33,825 nucleotides of DNA from a virus. The notes under the pieces are model-generated. The model was given only the letters and a program-made list of their open reading frames with translations. It was not told the DNA's origin and did not search any database. The stretch is from the IMG/VR virus record IMGVR_UViG_3300046011_008061, positions 1-33,825 of that record, one strand, 5' to 3'. Positions within the stretch are counted from its first letter, which is position 1. Every line of letters begins with the position of its first letter. Shown piece by piece: positions 1-7,854 of this stretch. The translations under genes and the position numbers were made by a program.

Positions 1-134
1 GAATCCGTGTCCAAAACATCTTCAATCTTTGTATTATCTTTTATGTCATGACCCGTAACTTTATGACCTAATTTCTCAAAACCATATTTACATGCTGAGC
101 CAATAACACCTAATCCAATTATACCTATTTTCAT
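1..134 (-). CDS. Nucleotide-sugar dehydrogenase-like protein, N-terminal fragment
   Basis: Only the first 44 codons lie in the window; the gene runs off the left edge. The visible part starts with a beta strand and a dinucleotide-binding glycine motif, GLGVIG, at residues 7-12, and has an acidic residue (HD) near residue 30 at the end of the second strand. This fits the NAD-binding half of the UDP-glucose/UDP-ManNAc/GDP-mannose 6-dehydrogenase family. It follows the preceding gene by 2 bases and is the last visible gene of the minus-strand glycan cassette. With a UDP-GlcNAc 2-epimerase encoded in the same array, a UDP-ManNAc dehydrogenase (WecC-like) role is attractive. That is inference: the catalytic Cys and substrate-binding half are outside the window, and another Rossmann dehydrogenase is possible. 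Confidence 0.6.
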   Translation of the reverse strand, partial: MKIGIIGLGVIGSACKYGFEKLGHKVTGHDIKDNTKIEDVLDTD

Positions 135-136
135 CT

Positions 137-913
137 TTATTTAATTATTTTTTCAATATCAATAATAGTGTCTTCTAACAGATTTGTATACACTTTTTCT
201 GTGTCATACCAAAAACATTTTTGTGCGTGAGGAGAGTGGGTACTAGAGTTTTCGACTATATAATCATCCGAATTTAAACCAAAGTTAGAGAAGAGTTTCT
301 GTGTAAATTCTTTTATATTTGTTAAAACACCAGAACCTACAATTGAATCTTTTTCAATGTTATTTATTTTATCGACTATCATTTTTGGGTGAATGATGTC
401 TCTAAAAATATTTATGTTACCAACCTCAACTTTAGATTTATTTATAAGGGATTCAAAAATCTTTGCAAATAAAAATCCTTGTTTTCTATATGGTGAATTA
501 AAGTTAAAAGGGTGAATAAAAAAAACATTTTCCATTTTACCTTTATATTGTTCTTCCTTTACTTTCTCAAATAATTTTTGTTTTGAAAAAATGTAATGAC
601 TGTATTGATAGTCAAAAGGAAGACTTTCATTTATTGGTCCATTATAGTTATTCCATAATTCACTTGAACCAAACAAAATAATCTTATCATTATTATCTGA
701 AAGTTTTTTAGCTATATCAAACGTATAATTGACATTAACATCTATATAATCTTCAATTGGGAGATTTAAGTAGGTTCTTTGTTCTGCGAACGTTAAAATA
801 ACTTTACTGTAACCAGTATCTAATCCTTCATAATTTCTTGAGCTCACGGAAATAGTATCTTGTGGGTCAAAATAATTTATAAGTTGGGAGGTATTTCCTA
901 CTACTAAGTTCAT
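137..913 (-). CDS. Extended SDR-family NAD-dependent epimerase/reductase-like protein
   Basis: The 258-residue protein resembles extended short-chain dehydrogenases acting on nucleotide sugars. A Ser-containing strand motif GSSELW (residues 82-87) is followed by Y107-x3-K111, so the Ser-Tyr-Lys catalytic set appears present. A segment around residues 135-150 parallels the substrate-binding region of the GDP-mannose dehydratase group. The N-terminal glycine motif is abnormal (VVGNTSQL instead of GxxGxxG) and the protein is short for the family, which is usually near 300-350 residues. It could be the 4-reductase/5-epimerase step after the dehydratase and ColD-like enzymes encoded upstream, analogous to ColC. 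The altered nucleotide motif makes activity uncertain. It sits 3 bases after the preceding glycosyltransferase gene. Confidence 0.62.
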   Translation of the reverse strand: MNLVVGNTSQLINYFDPQDTISVSSRNYEGLDTGYSKVILTFAEQRTYLNLPIEDYIDVNVNYTFDIAKKLSDNNDKIILFGSSELWNNYNGPINESLPFDYQYSHYIFSKQKLFEKVKEEQYKGKMENVFFIHPFNFNSPYRKQGFLFAKIFESLINKSKVEVGNINIFRDIIHPKMIVDKINNIEKDSIVGSGVLTNIKEFTQKLFSNFGLNSDDYIVENSSTHSPHAQKCFWYDTEKVYTNLLEDTIIDIEKIIK

Positions 914-916
914 ATC

Positions 917-1690
917 CTAATAAAAATGAAGTCCGCCAAAAAATCCATTACCCTGATGTGGGTCCAAGTTTTCTAATAGTCTACAGTGACTATTAACTTT
1001 TGCAGGTTCCTTTAATAACGTTTGTAATGCGTCACTTTTAGCTATTGAACACTTGTAATAAATTTCATTAAATTTGTTATTTAAATAACTGTCAGTCAAA
1101 CTTTGTTCAATTTGTTTACGACTTCCTTTTGCTCTTTCGTGACATGTTTTGAATAGGTCAGTTCTTATAAACAAACCAGGGAATTCAAAAAACCAATCGT
1201 TTTTAAATTCTTCCATTCTTCTGAATACGAGATAGTTATCGTTACCCAAAATTTTATTCTCTTCCATAAACTTTAAATCTCCGATAAAATTTGTTGCACT
1301 ATCAAATTGGGTACCACCCAAAGTCATGGACACCATACCACATTTTCTACCATCAATTTCATGATTGAAGGTATATTCTAAATCTTCAATTTTAGGTAGA
1401 TTTGCCTTTACGTCATCTTCGTTGTAAAAAATATATTCGCTATCAATATTTTCAAATACCCTATTCATTGATAAAATTCTACTTTTGAAATTATCTATTA
1501 ATACTGTCCATCCATTTTGTTCTAAAAATTTAATAGTATTCCAATCAACAGTATGTCCATCAAATTGGTCTATTGAAACAATTTTTTTACAAAACGGAAA
1601 ATTTTGTTGGTCCATATGAATGATAGTTTCCATTAACCATCTAAGTCTATCAGGGTGAGCAATACCCATAATAAATGCAGTTATATTCAT
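917..1690 (-). CDS. Putative GT-A fold glycosyltransferase
   Basis: The 257-residue protein begins directly with a beta strand and lacks a signal peptide. It has a hydrophobic strand followed by FYNEDDV (residues 88-94), with E91-D92-D93 at the place where GT-A enzymes carry their metal- and nucleotide-sugar-binding DxD-like acidic motif. The opening segment (residues 1-25) is arranged like other GT2-type enzymes in this cassette. No close family is recognised, so donor and acceptor are unknown. It is separated by 3 bases from each neighbour and is presumably co-transcribed with them. The call rests on fold-level resemblance and context. Confidence 0.6.
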   Translation of the reverse strand: MNITAFIMGIAHPDRLRWLMETIIHMDQQNFPFCKKIVSIDQFDGHTVDWNTIKFLEQNGWTVLIDNFKSRILSMNRVFENIDSEYIFYNEDDVKANLPKIEDLEYTFNHEIDGRKCGMVSMTLGGTQFDSATNFIGDLKFMEENKILGNDNYLVFRRMEEFKNDWFFEFPGLFIRTDLFKTCHERAKGSRKQIEQSLTDSYLNNKFNEIYYKCSIAKSDALQTLLKEPAKVNSHCRLLENLDPHQGNGFFGGLHFY

Positions 1691-1693
1691 AAA

Positions 1694-2452
1694 TTAAAAC
1701 GTTTTGATGTGGTGTTTATATGTTGTAAAGTAACTGATTAAATTTGGTGCTAAAACTGACTCGTCCCATTTTTTATATGTTTTATTTTCATATAAACTTT
1801 TATAAAGGTTTCTGTCCTCATAATTCATTTCTTCTTTATGTTGAATCAATGTGTTATTTGGTGAATCTTCAGTCCACTTTGTGTCATAATAACCTTTGTT
1901 TATATGACCTAAATCCATCCACGTACTGTTAATCGTTTCTCCATTATAATTTCTCTCTTCAGCAACATCACCAACAAAAATACCAACATCATTTGTTCTC
2001 AGTCTATTCCAAAAATCTGTATCCTCAAATTGACCACCTTCAAATCCTTCATCAAAAAATCCAACAACAGTCATTAAATGTTTATGGAATCCGAAAAAAT
2101 GAAGACCATCAAAAGTAACTAGCCCGTAACCCTCATCAAGTTTTTGTTTAATCGTTTCAAAGTGTTCGATTGTGGGTCTTTGTCTCCAAGATGCTATAAT
2201 AACATAATCTGTTGGACAATTTTTAATACAATGATTCCAAATTTTAACTAAAGGTCTTCTTTCAGTTGATTCAACATGTATGAATGAAACATTCTCATGT
2301 TGTATATAATCTTCGTCTTTTCCATTATCATCAACAACTATAATTTTTAAATCACAGTTATTAACTAAGTGTGTAATTGCTTGGTTTGCAAATGGTAAAT
2401 TATTAGAATTTACCGGTAACATTATTGTGTAATTTTCCATATTATTGAACAT
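1694..2452 (-). CDS. Putative GT2-like (GT-A) glycosyltransferase
   Basis: The 252-residue protein shows the GT2 pattern: an N-terminal strand, VVDDNG at residues 39-44 (nucleotide-binding Asp pair), and a later GFF-DEG-FEGG-FEDTDFW stretch (131-149), which matches the acceptor-side acidic loop of GT2 enzymes. Where the central DxD is usually found, the sequence reads IIASWRQRP (86-93), so the metal motif seems lost or displaced. The enzyme may be divergent or metal-independent. The annotated start overlaps the upstream gene by 11 bases. An internal ATG four codons later (at 2440) would leave a 1-base gap and is equally plausible. Confidence 0.65.
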   Translation of the reverse strand: MFNNMENYTIMLPVNSNNLPFANQAITHLVNNCDLKIIVVDDNGKDEDYIQHENVSFIHVESTERRPLVKIWNHCIKNCPTDYVIIASWRQRPTIEHFETIKQKLDEGYGLVTFDGLHFFGFHKHLMTVVGFFDEGFEGGQFEDTDFWNRLRTNDVGIFVGDVAEERNYNGETINSTWMDLGHINKGYYDTKWTEDSPNNTLIQHKEEMNYEDRNLYKSLYENKTYKKWDESVLAPNLISYFTTYKHHIKTF

Positions 2453-3260
2453 TTATACTTTCTCCTCTCACGAAATGATATGTTACACAATCCTTCACTA
2501 ATAACTCTTCGTATCCGTCAAGTTGTAATGTATCATGTATCGCAACATCACCAGTTATCCCATTTCTAAAAACAGGTATTGGTCCATATTTTGACCATTC
2601 TTCTTTAGTCATCAACCATGAACAACCATCAACTCTATTGATGACCCCAAGAGTTGTTTGTAGTTGAGTTGGTTTACCCCAGTGTTTTAAACAATCGTCA
2701 ATCGTTAATACCTCTTGGGTTAAATCTCTATTTATTCTTGATATGAATTTTTCATATCCTTCATAATCAAACGTGTCGAACGTGAACCCTAAATCCATAG
2801 TGAAGTGTCTACTAATAGCATTAATTTCTCTAATTCTTGTGGTGTTCTCTATCGTGTTTGCTTGTAGAATAATCTTTCTATGTGGTTCATTAATTCTAAA
2901 GTTTTCTGCAATTTCATATAGTCTAATAAAACTATCTTTAGAAAAAACTTGGTCGGAACCACCTCTAAAAACATAACCTTCAGAAGATTTCTCATAACCT
3001 AAGTTCCAACAAGCATAAAGATTATCAATAAATGTGTTGTATGGTTCATCGTAGATAACATGAGTTAAACCATTTTGATTACAATAATTTATCAAGCTTT
3101 CTGTTACTGCTGGCGGTATATTATTATTTCTATAGATTATAATAATGAATTCTTTTTCACAAGGTAACCTATCAAACCCCGCGTAATTTCTAACATTCTC
3201 TACGTGACCTTTTAGTAAGTTCAAATCCTTACCGATTATTGTATAATATGTAAATTTCAT
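2442..3260 (-). CDS. Putative GT-A fold glycosyltransferase
   Basis: This 272-residue protein is probably a glycosyltransferase. It starts on a hydrophobic strand, has an IIIIYRNNN strand (residues 39-47), a later helix rich in Asn/Tyr, and VFRGGSDQVF (97-106) at the expected position of the DxD-like metal site. The middle and C-terminal parts hold His/Trp-rich loops (CLKHWGKP, CSWLMTKEEW) typical of acceptor-binding regions. Its start codon overlaps the stop of the upstream aminotransferase-like gene by 4 bases, indicating translational coupling. Sugar specificity cannot be inferred. Confidence is moderate because the assignment depends on pattern and cassette context. Confidence 0.58.
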   Translation of the reverse strand: MKFTYYTIIGKDLNLLKGHVENVRNYAGFDRLPCEKEFIIIIYRNNNIPPAVTESLINYCNQNGLTHVIYDEPYNTFIDNLYACWNLGYEKSSEGYVFRGGSDQVFSKDSFIRLYEIAENFRINEPHRKIILQANTIENTTRIREINAISRHFTMDLGFTFDTFDYEGYEKFISRINRDLTQEVLTIDDCLKHWGKPTQLQTTLGVINRVDGCSWLMTKEEWSKYGPIPVFRNGITGDVAIHDTLQLDGYEELLVKDCVTYHFVRGESINVQ

Positions 3261-4408
3261 AGTTGTTCGTTAATTGTGTTTATAATAAATTGAAGTTCTT
3301 CATCGGATAGACTGTGATTATTTGGAACATAAATTCCAAGACTGTCAATCAAATCACAATTTTTAAGTTCTTTAACTCCATATCTTTCTGTATAAAATGG
3401 TTGTCTACCCATACTACCACATACTAAAGGTCTACACTCAATACCATTCTCAATTAGTTTTTCGATAATTTTGTCTTTATTTGGGTGTATAATAGGAACA
3501 CAAAAGTTAGATGTCAAACTACCGACCATTGATGGTTTCCAAAAATCATTTTTAATTTCAGAATGAAACTTTTTATAGTTTTCAAATCTTTTCTCAATAA
3601 TAAAATCTAATTTTTCTAACTGACCTAGACCAATATATGCTTGTAGGTCTGTTGAACGTAAATTAAATCCAGGATAGTAAAAGGTATAAAAGGCGTCAAA
3701 ATCACTAATGTTATTTTTTTCTCTTAATTCTTTTTGTTTTTCAACACTTAAGTCTCTATCCCAACCGTGACTTCTGATACTTAATAATAAATCATTCATT
3801 TCGTCGTCGTTGGTAGAAACAATGCCACCTTCGATTGTGGAAATGTGGTGACCAAAATACGTAGAGAAAGAGGACATCAATCCAAACCCACCTAATTTTT
3901 TATTATCGTATTCAGTACCCAAAGACTCACAATTGTCTTCAAGTAAGATTACATCATACTTTTTACACAATTCAAGAATCTCATACATTTTCGGTGAGAA
4001 ACCTAAGATAGATACTAATAATAGTGTTGAAGGTTTTTCCTCAATAAAAATCTTTTCTAATTCGTCCAAGTCAACCGCGAGAGTTTCTAAATCAACATCA
4101 CAAAGTATTGGTTCTAAATTTAATTGTAAAATAGGTGCCAAATCAGTTGCCCAACATAGTCCTGGTAAAACCACTTTATTGTTTTTCATTCGACCTGAAA
4201 TAATCAAAGCATATAACATTAAAAGATTAGCGGATGAACCTGAGTTAACAAATACACTATACTTGGTTCCTAACCATTTCGCCCATTTTTGTTCAAACTC
4301 CAAAGTAACTTTACCTTTTGTTAATCTTGGGTACGTTTTTAACCATTCGATTAGTCTATCGATATCTGCGTCATTGATTGTGTCTCTTTGTAATGGAATA
4401 TTATTCAT
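3257..4408 (-). CDS. colD: ColD-like GDP-4-keto-6-deoxymannose 3-dehydratase (DegT/DnrJ/EryC1/StrS family)
   Basis: The 383-residue protein has the fold type I PLP enzyme signature of the DegT family: SGSSANL (residues 56-62) for phosphate binding, LEDNCESLG (156-164) with the Asp that contacts the PLP ring nitrogen, and a GGFG loop (173-176). The segment that normally holds the Schiff-base lysine reads SFSTYFGHHISTIEGG (180-195), with His at 187 and 188 and no Lys. Replacement of that lysine by His is the known hallmark of E. coli ColD, where residue 188 is the active-site His. ColD removes the C3 hydroxyl of GDP-4-keto-6-deoxymannose on the way to GDP-colitose. The gene encoding the enzyme that makes this substrate, Gmd, lies one gene away. 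A sugar aminotransferase role is unlikely without the lysine. Confidence 0.85.
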   Translation of the reverse strand: MNNIPLQRDTINDADIDRLIEWLKTYPRLTKGKVTLEFEQKWAKWLGTKYSVFVNSGSSANLLMLYALIISGRMKNNKVVLPGLCWATDLAPILQLNLEPILCDVDLETLAVDLDELEKIFIEEKPSTLLLVSILGFSPKMYEILELCKKYDVILLEDNCESLGTEYDNKKLGGFGLMSSFSTYFGHHISTIEGGIVSTNDDEMNDLLLSIRSHGWDRDLSVEKQKELREKNNISDFDAFYTFYYPGFNLRSTDLQAYIGLGQLEKLDFIIEKRFENYKKFHSEIKNDFWKPSMVGSLTSNFCVPIIHPNKDKIIEKLIENGIECRPLVCGSMGRQPFYTERYGVKELKNCDLIDSLGIYVPNNHSLSDEELQFIINTINEQL

Positions 4409-5288
4409 GTGATTTTAATTTTTGAATGAAGTTTATAATATCTTGAGAGTATTTTGACCAAGTCATATCACTCACTTGAGCTCTTCTTTTTAATAAGGGC
4501 TCCTCAATCTTTTCAAATATTTCTTTTAGTTTGTTCTCATTGTCTGTTTCAAATGTGTAATCGGCAAAAAACTCATATCCGTTAAATCCAACATCTGCGG
4601 ATATTACAGGTGTTCCCGTACTTAATGCTTCTTGCATAGACATAGGTCCTGCGGTCCAAAGACCAGGGATAAGAAGATAATCAATCTTTTGATAAAAAGA
4701 TGGATAAATAGAATAGTCGGTATCAGGTAAAATTTCTAAATCAATATTTCTACTTTGAGCGATAGACTCAATATTGTTCCACCCATTACCTAAAAACTTA
4801 AATCTGAAGTTTTGTAAATTTGCGGTAGATAAAAATCTTTCCATAAACTGCTGACCATAACCGGGATAACCCCCTCTTGATACAATACCTATTGTTATTT
4901 TTTTAAGGGGAAAAGTATCATGAGTTTGACCAGGAGTAATAGTTTCAAGTTTTTCTTTAGGGAACCCAACTCTTTCTAACATGTCGGTATATCTTTTATT
5001 CATACTCACAATACCATCCAGATTATTAAACGAGTTTGTGTAGTGTAGTAAGTTTTTTAACCAAACCTCACTATTCATATCCGCGTGAGTAAAATAACCA
5101 ACGTCGAATTTTGTCTTTTGACCTGTGTAACAATTTTGTAAATCACAATAGTAATTAACATCTGCGTTATAATCGGCACTGTGACCAACAGTAATTACAA
5201 CATCAGGATTTGTGTTGTAATCTTTCATTCTCTCTGCTATTTTCTGAAGTATCCAACCACTAGATACTGTTACTACGTGTATGTGCAT
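4401..5288 (-). CDS. GT4-like (GT-B) glycosyltransferase
   Basis: This 295-residue protein has a GT-B layout. The N-terminal half (1-125) is acceptor-binding and begins with a strand and Gly-Trp loop. A linker leads to a C-terminal Rossmann half starting at IGIVSRGG (133-140). The nucleotide-sugar-binding segment GPMSMQEALSTGTPVI (214-229) carries the conserved Glu (E220) of the GT4 E-x7-E region. It is shorter than usual GT4 enzymes (350-400), with a compact N-terminal domain. Its start lies inside the end of the gmd gene (29-base overlap), and its own end overlaps the next gene by 8 bases. Donor and acceptor are unknown. Confidence 0.75.
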   Translation of the reverse strand: MHIHVVTVSSGWILQKIAERMKDYNTNPDVVITVGHSADYNADVNYYCDLQNCYTGQKTKFDVGYFTHADMNSEVWLKNLLHYTNSFNNLDGIVSMNKRYTDMLERVGFPKEKLETITPGQTHDTFPLKKITIGIVSRGGYPGYGQQFMERFLSTANLQNFRFKFLGNGWNNIESIAQSRNIDLEILPDTDYSIYPSFYQKIDYLLIPGLWTAGPMSMQEALSTGTPVISADVGFNGYEFFADYTFETDNENKLKEIFEKIEEPLLKRRAQVSDMTWSKYSQDIINFIQKLKSHE

Positions 5289-6258
5289 ATTTTCTCTCTA
5301 ATAGTTTTATATCATTATTAATCATAACATTTACCATTTGGTTAATGTCCGTTTTAGGTTCCCAATTCAAAACTTTTTGGGCTTTGGATGAATCCCCAAG
5401 TAAGAAATCCACTTCGGCAGGTCTAAACAATTTAGGGTCTTGGACCACGTATTGAGACCAGTCATCTATACCAACCTCAGCAAACGCTAAATCTAAAAAG
5501 TCACGTACCGAATAAACTTTGTTTGTTGCTATAACATAATCATCAGGAGTATCTTGTTGTAACATTAACCACATCGCCTCTACATAATCAGGAGCATACC
5601 CCCAATCACGTTTAGCGTCTAAGTTTCCTAAATAAAGTTTATCTGCAAGACCCAAGTGTATTTTTGCAACACCATCTGTAATTTTTCTAGTTACAAACTC
5701 ATGTCCTCTTCTTTCTGATTCATGATTAAATAGAATACCAGAACAATTAAACATGTCATAAGACTCTCTATAATTTTTAGTAATCCAGTGTCCGTAAAGT
5801 TTAGCAACACCATAAGGACTTCTTGGGTAGAAAGGTGTATTTTCATTTGCTGGTTCAGTACCCATTTTACCAAACATCTCAGATGAGCTTGCTTGATAAA
5901 ATTTAATTTTCTTACCACATTCTCTGATTGCTTCTAACATACGTAAAACACCCATTCCTGTTGTGTTACTTGTCATCTCAGGTGTATTCCAACTTTCAGC
6001 AACAAACGATTGTGCACCTATATTATAAATTTCATCTGGTTCGCTTTGTTTGATTGCTCTAAGAATTGAATTTTGGTCTGTAAGGTCACCTGAAATAATA
6101 TTTATTTTTCCGTCTAAATGTTCGACGTTCGTATTATTTTTTACTGAGGTTCTTCTTTCTAAACCGAATACTTCATAATCTTTACTTAAAAGTAAGTCTG
6201 CTAAATGACTTCCATCCATACCTGTTATGCCGGTAACTAATGCTCTTTTTTTTGCCAT
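5260..6258 (-). CDS. gmd: GDP-mannose 4,6-dehydratase
   Basis: The 332-residue extended SDR converts GDP-D-mannose to GDP-4-keto-6-deoxy-D-mannose, the branch point for fucose, rhamnose, perosamine and colitose. Visible motifs are VTGITGMDGSHLAD (8-21) for NADP binding, SSSEMFG (124-130) with the catalytic Ser/Glu pair, SPYGVAK (147-153) giving Y149-x3-K153, and NHESERRGHEFVTRKI (178-193), which is diagnostic of Gmd. Length is slightly below bacterial Gmd (about 345-375). Neither a GDP-fucose synthase nor a lysine-containing perosamine synthase is seen nearby; a ColD-like 3-dehydratase is. So the product is probably channelled to a 3,6-dideoxyhexose. The start is 5 bases after the preceding gene. 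Confidence 0.95.
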   Translation of the reverse strand: MAKKRALVTGITGMDGSHLADLLLSKDYEVFGLERRTSVKNNTNVEHLDGKINIISGDLTDQNSILRAIKQSEPDEIYNIGAQSFVAESWNTPEMTSNTTGMGVLRMLEAIRECGKKIKFYQASSSEMFGKMGTEPANENTPFYPRSPYGVAKLYGHWITKNYRESYDMFNCSGILFNHESERRGHEFVTRKITDGVAKIHLGLADKLYLGNLDAKRDWGYAPDYVEAMWLMLQQDTPDDYVIATNKVYSVRDFLDLAFAEVGIDDWSQYVVQDPKLFRPAEVDFLLGDSSKAQKVLNWEPKTDINQMVNVMINNDIKLLERKYAHTRSNSI

Positions 6259-6263
6259 TTTTA

Positions 6264-7052
6264 TTAGTTCGTTGTTTGATTTTTATTGTAGATTTCTCTG
6301 ATTTTTTCTAAATTTTTTGGGTCTGTGCTTTGCGTTATCTCAAACCATTTAGGTAAATATGCAAATGGTAAAAGTTCAGTCTGTAGACCTTCTTCGTTAA
6401 GTAATCTTTCAAGTGCCCATCCGTTTTGTCCGTTTGCTTTATATGTGTCATATTTGGTCATGATTTGATAGTCAGTTGCAAAACCTCTATGGATTACACA
6501 GTAATTTGTTTTTACTGCCGATTGCAAACCATCAGGATATTGTTTGTGATGAAGTCCTGATTGTTGTGGGAATGTCAGATTACCTGTATTTCTCCAAAGA
6601 GGAACCCAACCACCATTCAATGAATGGTATTGGTCATCCACTCTATAATGGATGTCACTCCTCCAAAGGTTGTAGTGGTCAAAGAAAAATGCGTCAACTC
6701 GTTCGAAACTACCTTGTCGACATAATTCTTTTAATAATTTTCCATCGTCATCTAACAAACGACCGTCTAATAATAAGTCACCATCTAACCATAAAATCCA
6801 ATCCGTATCAGGATGTTCTTTTAATAATTTTGTTAATAGTTCATTTTTACAAACAAGTTCTTCAGAAAAACGATTAACCTCAGATTCTATTACGGTTACA
6901 TTATCAAATTGTTTATAATATTCTTTACTTCCATCTGTGGAATTTTGGTCAAAAATGTACATGTGGTCACATACCGACATACACTTGAACCAATTTTCAA
7001 GGTTTCCCTTTTCTAATTCATTTCTCAACTGTGTGAAACCAACTATTTTCAT
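6264..7052 (-). CDS. GT2-family glycosyltransferase
   Basis: The 262-residue protein is a clear GT-A/GT2-type enzyme of the class that begins MKIVGFTQLRNE. It has FDQNSTDGS (residues 34-42), the usual nucleotide-binding loop, and WLDGDLLL (88-95) containing the D-x-D metal motif (D90, D92). The C-terminal part is rich in Trp/His (for example GGWVPLWR and GLHHKQYPDG) and probably forms the acceptor site. There is no membrane segment, so it should act in the cytoplasm on a soluble or peripheral acceptor. Spacing to neighbours is 1 and 5 bases. Specificity is unknown. Confidence 0.82.
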   Translation of the reverse strand: MKIVGFTQLRNELEKGNLENWFKCMSVCDHMYIFDQNSTDGSKEYYKQFDNVTVIESEVNRFSEELVCKNELLTKLLKEHPDTDWILWLDGDLLLDGRLLDDDGKLLKELCRQGSFERVDAFFFDHYNLWRSDIHYRVDDQYHSLNGGWVPLWRNTGNLTFPQQSGLHHKQYPDGLQSAVKTNYCVIHRGFATDYQIMTKYDTYKANGQNGWALERLLNEEGLQTELLPFAYLPKWFEITQSTDPKNLEKIREIYNKNQTTN

Positions 7053-7053
7053 A

Positions 7054-7854
7054 TTAATTTCTTATTTTATGCGATTTTAGTTTTTTAGTAATAGTATTAA
7101 AGAGATGCTGATTTCTGTATGCTTTATTTATTAAAACTGCGTCTTTAACTAAATTAGTGTAATGCCACTGGTGAATGGCAATTGGTTCATTAACAATTTC
7201 AAGTTTTAGATTCATTAATCGTATTCTTAAAAGTAGTTCGTCATCGTCAAAGGCGTGACCTTCAGCATATCTTTCATCAAATCCCCCAAGTTCATCCATA
7301 TTTTTTTTAGTCATCGCAGAAACAAAATGATAATAACTTGGTCTACAAAATGAGTGATTGTACCAGGCTTCCTCACCTTCTTGCGTGAACCCAATCATTT
7401 TGAATTCACCAATCTCGGTTTTAATTTTATCGTAGATGTTTTGCTCTTGAAAATCTAAGTTACCGATTCTTTGTGTTTTTTCTTGGTTGATTGCGTATGT
7501 GGAAAACGTTAAGTAATTTGTGTCGTTAATATTCTCTCTAATATATTTTAGTATGTCCCCCAAGTGTAGACACTCAGGATTTTGTAGGATGACAACATCA
7601 CCTTTTGCTTCTTTAATTCCTACATTAAATGGTACACAAGGGTTATGGTACCATTTGTCTTTTTTTTCTAATCTAACAACTTTAAGGAAACTAAAACGTT
7701 CTTGTAAATCTTCAATTCGTTCATTCTCATCAGAACAATCATCAACAACAATAAACTCTGTATTATCAACTTCGCTTGATTTTTTAATTGTTTCTAATGT
7801 GTTGATTAGTTGTGATTTTCTATTGTGGTAGGCACTTACGATTGATAATTTCAT
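7054..7854 (-). CDS. GT2-family glycosyltransferase with galactosyltransferase-type C-terminus
   Basis: The 266-residue enzyme carries the full GT2 pattern: strand MKLSIVSAYHNR, FIVVDDCSDE (residues 34-43), a QNPEC segment (91-95) at the DxD site, and GGFDERYAEGHAFDDDELLLR (190-210). The last resembles the acidic C-terminal motif of the GT2/GT27-type galactosyltransferase C-domain. The central acidic pair is reduced (NPE), which is common in this subgroup. Its start overlaps the upstream epimerase gene by 4 bases (ATGA type), suggesting coupled expression. Given the UDP-galactopyranose mutase in the cassette, a Gal or Galf transferase is possible but not shown. Confidence 0.82.
   Translation of the reverse strand: MKLSIVSAYHNRKSQLINTLETIKKSSEVDNTEFIVVDDCSDENERIEDLQERFSFLKVVRLEKKDKWYHNPCVPFNVGIKEAKGDVVILQNPECLHLGDILKYIRENINDTNYLTFSTYAINQEKTQRIGNLDFQEQNIYDKIKTEIGEFKMIGFTQEGEEAWYNHSFCRPSYYHFVSAMTKKNMDELGGFDERYAEGHAFDDDELLLRIRLMNLKLEIVNEPIAIHQWHYTNLVKDAVLINKAYRNQHLFNTITKKLKSHKIRN

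Noticed and set aside
3257-4408. Perosamine synthase or other sugar aminotransferase
   Set aside because: The lysine needed for transamination is replaced by His, as in ColD.
3933-4412. Plus-strand frame of 159 codons
   Set aside because: It lies opposite the well-supported ColD-like gene and shows no protein family features.
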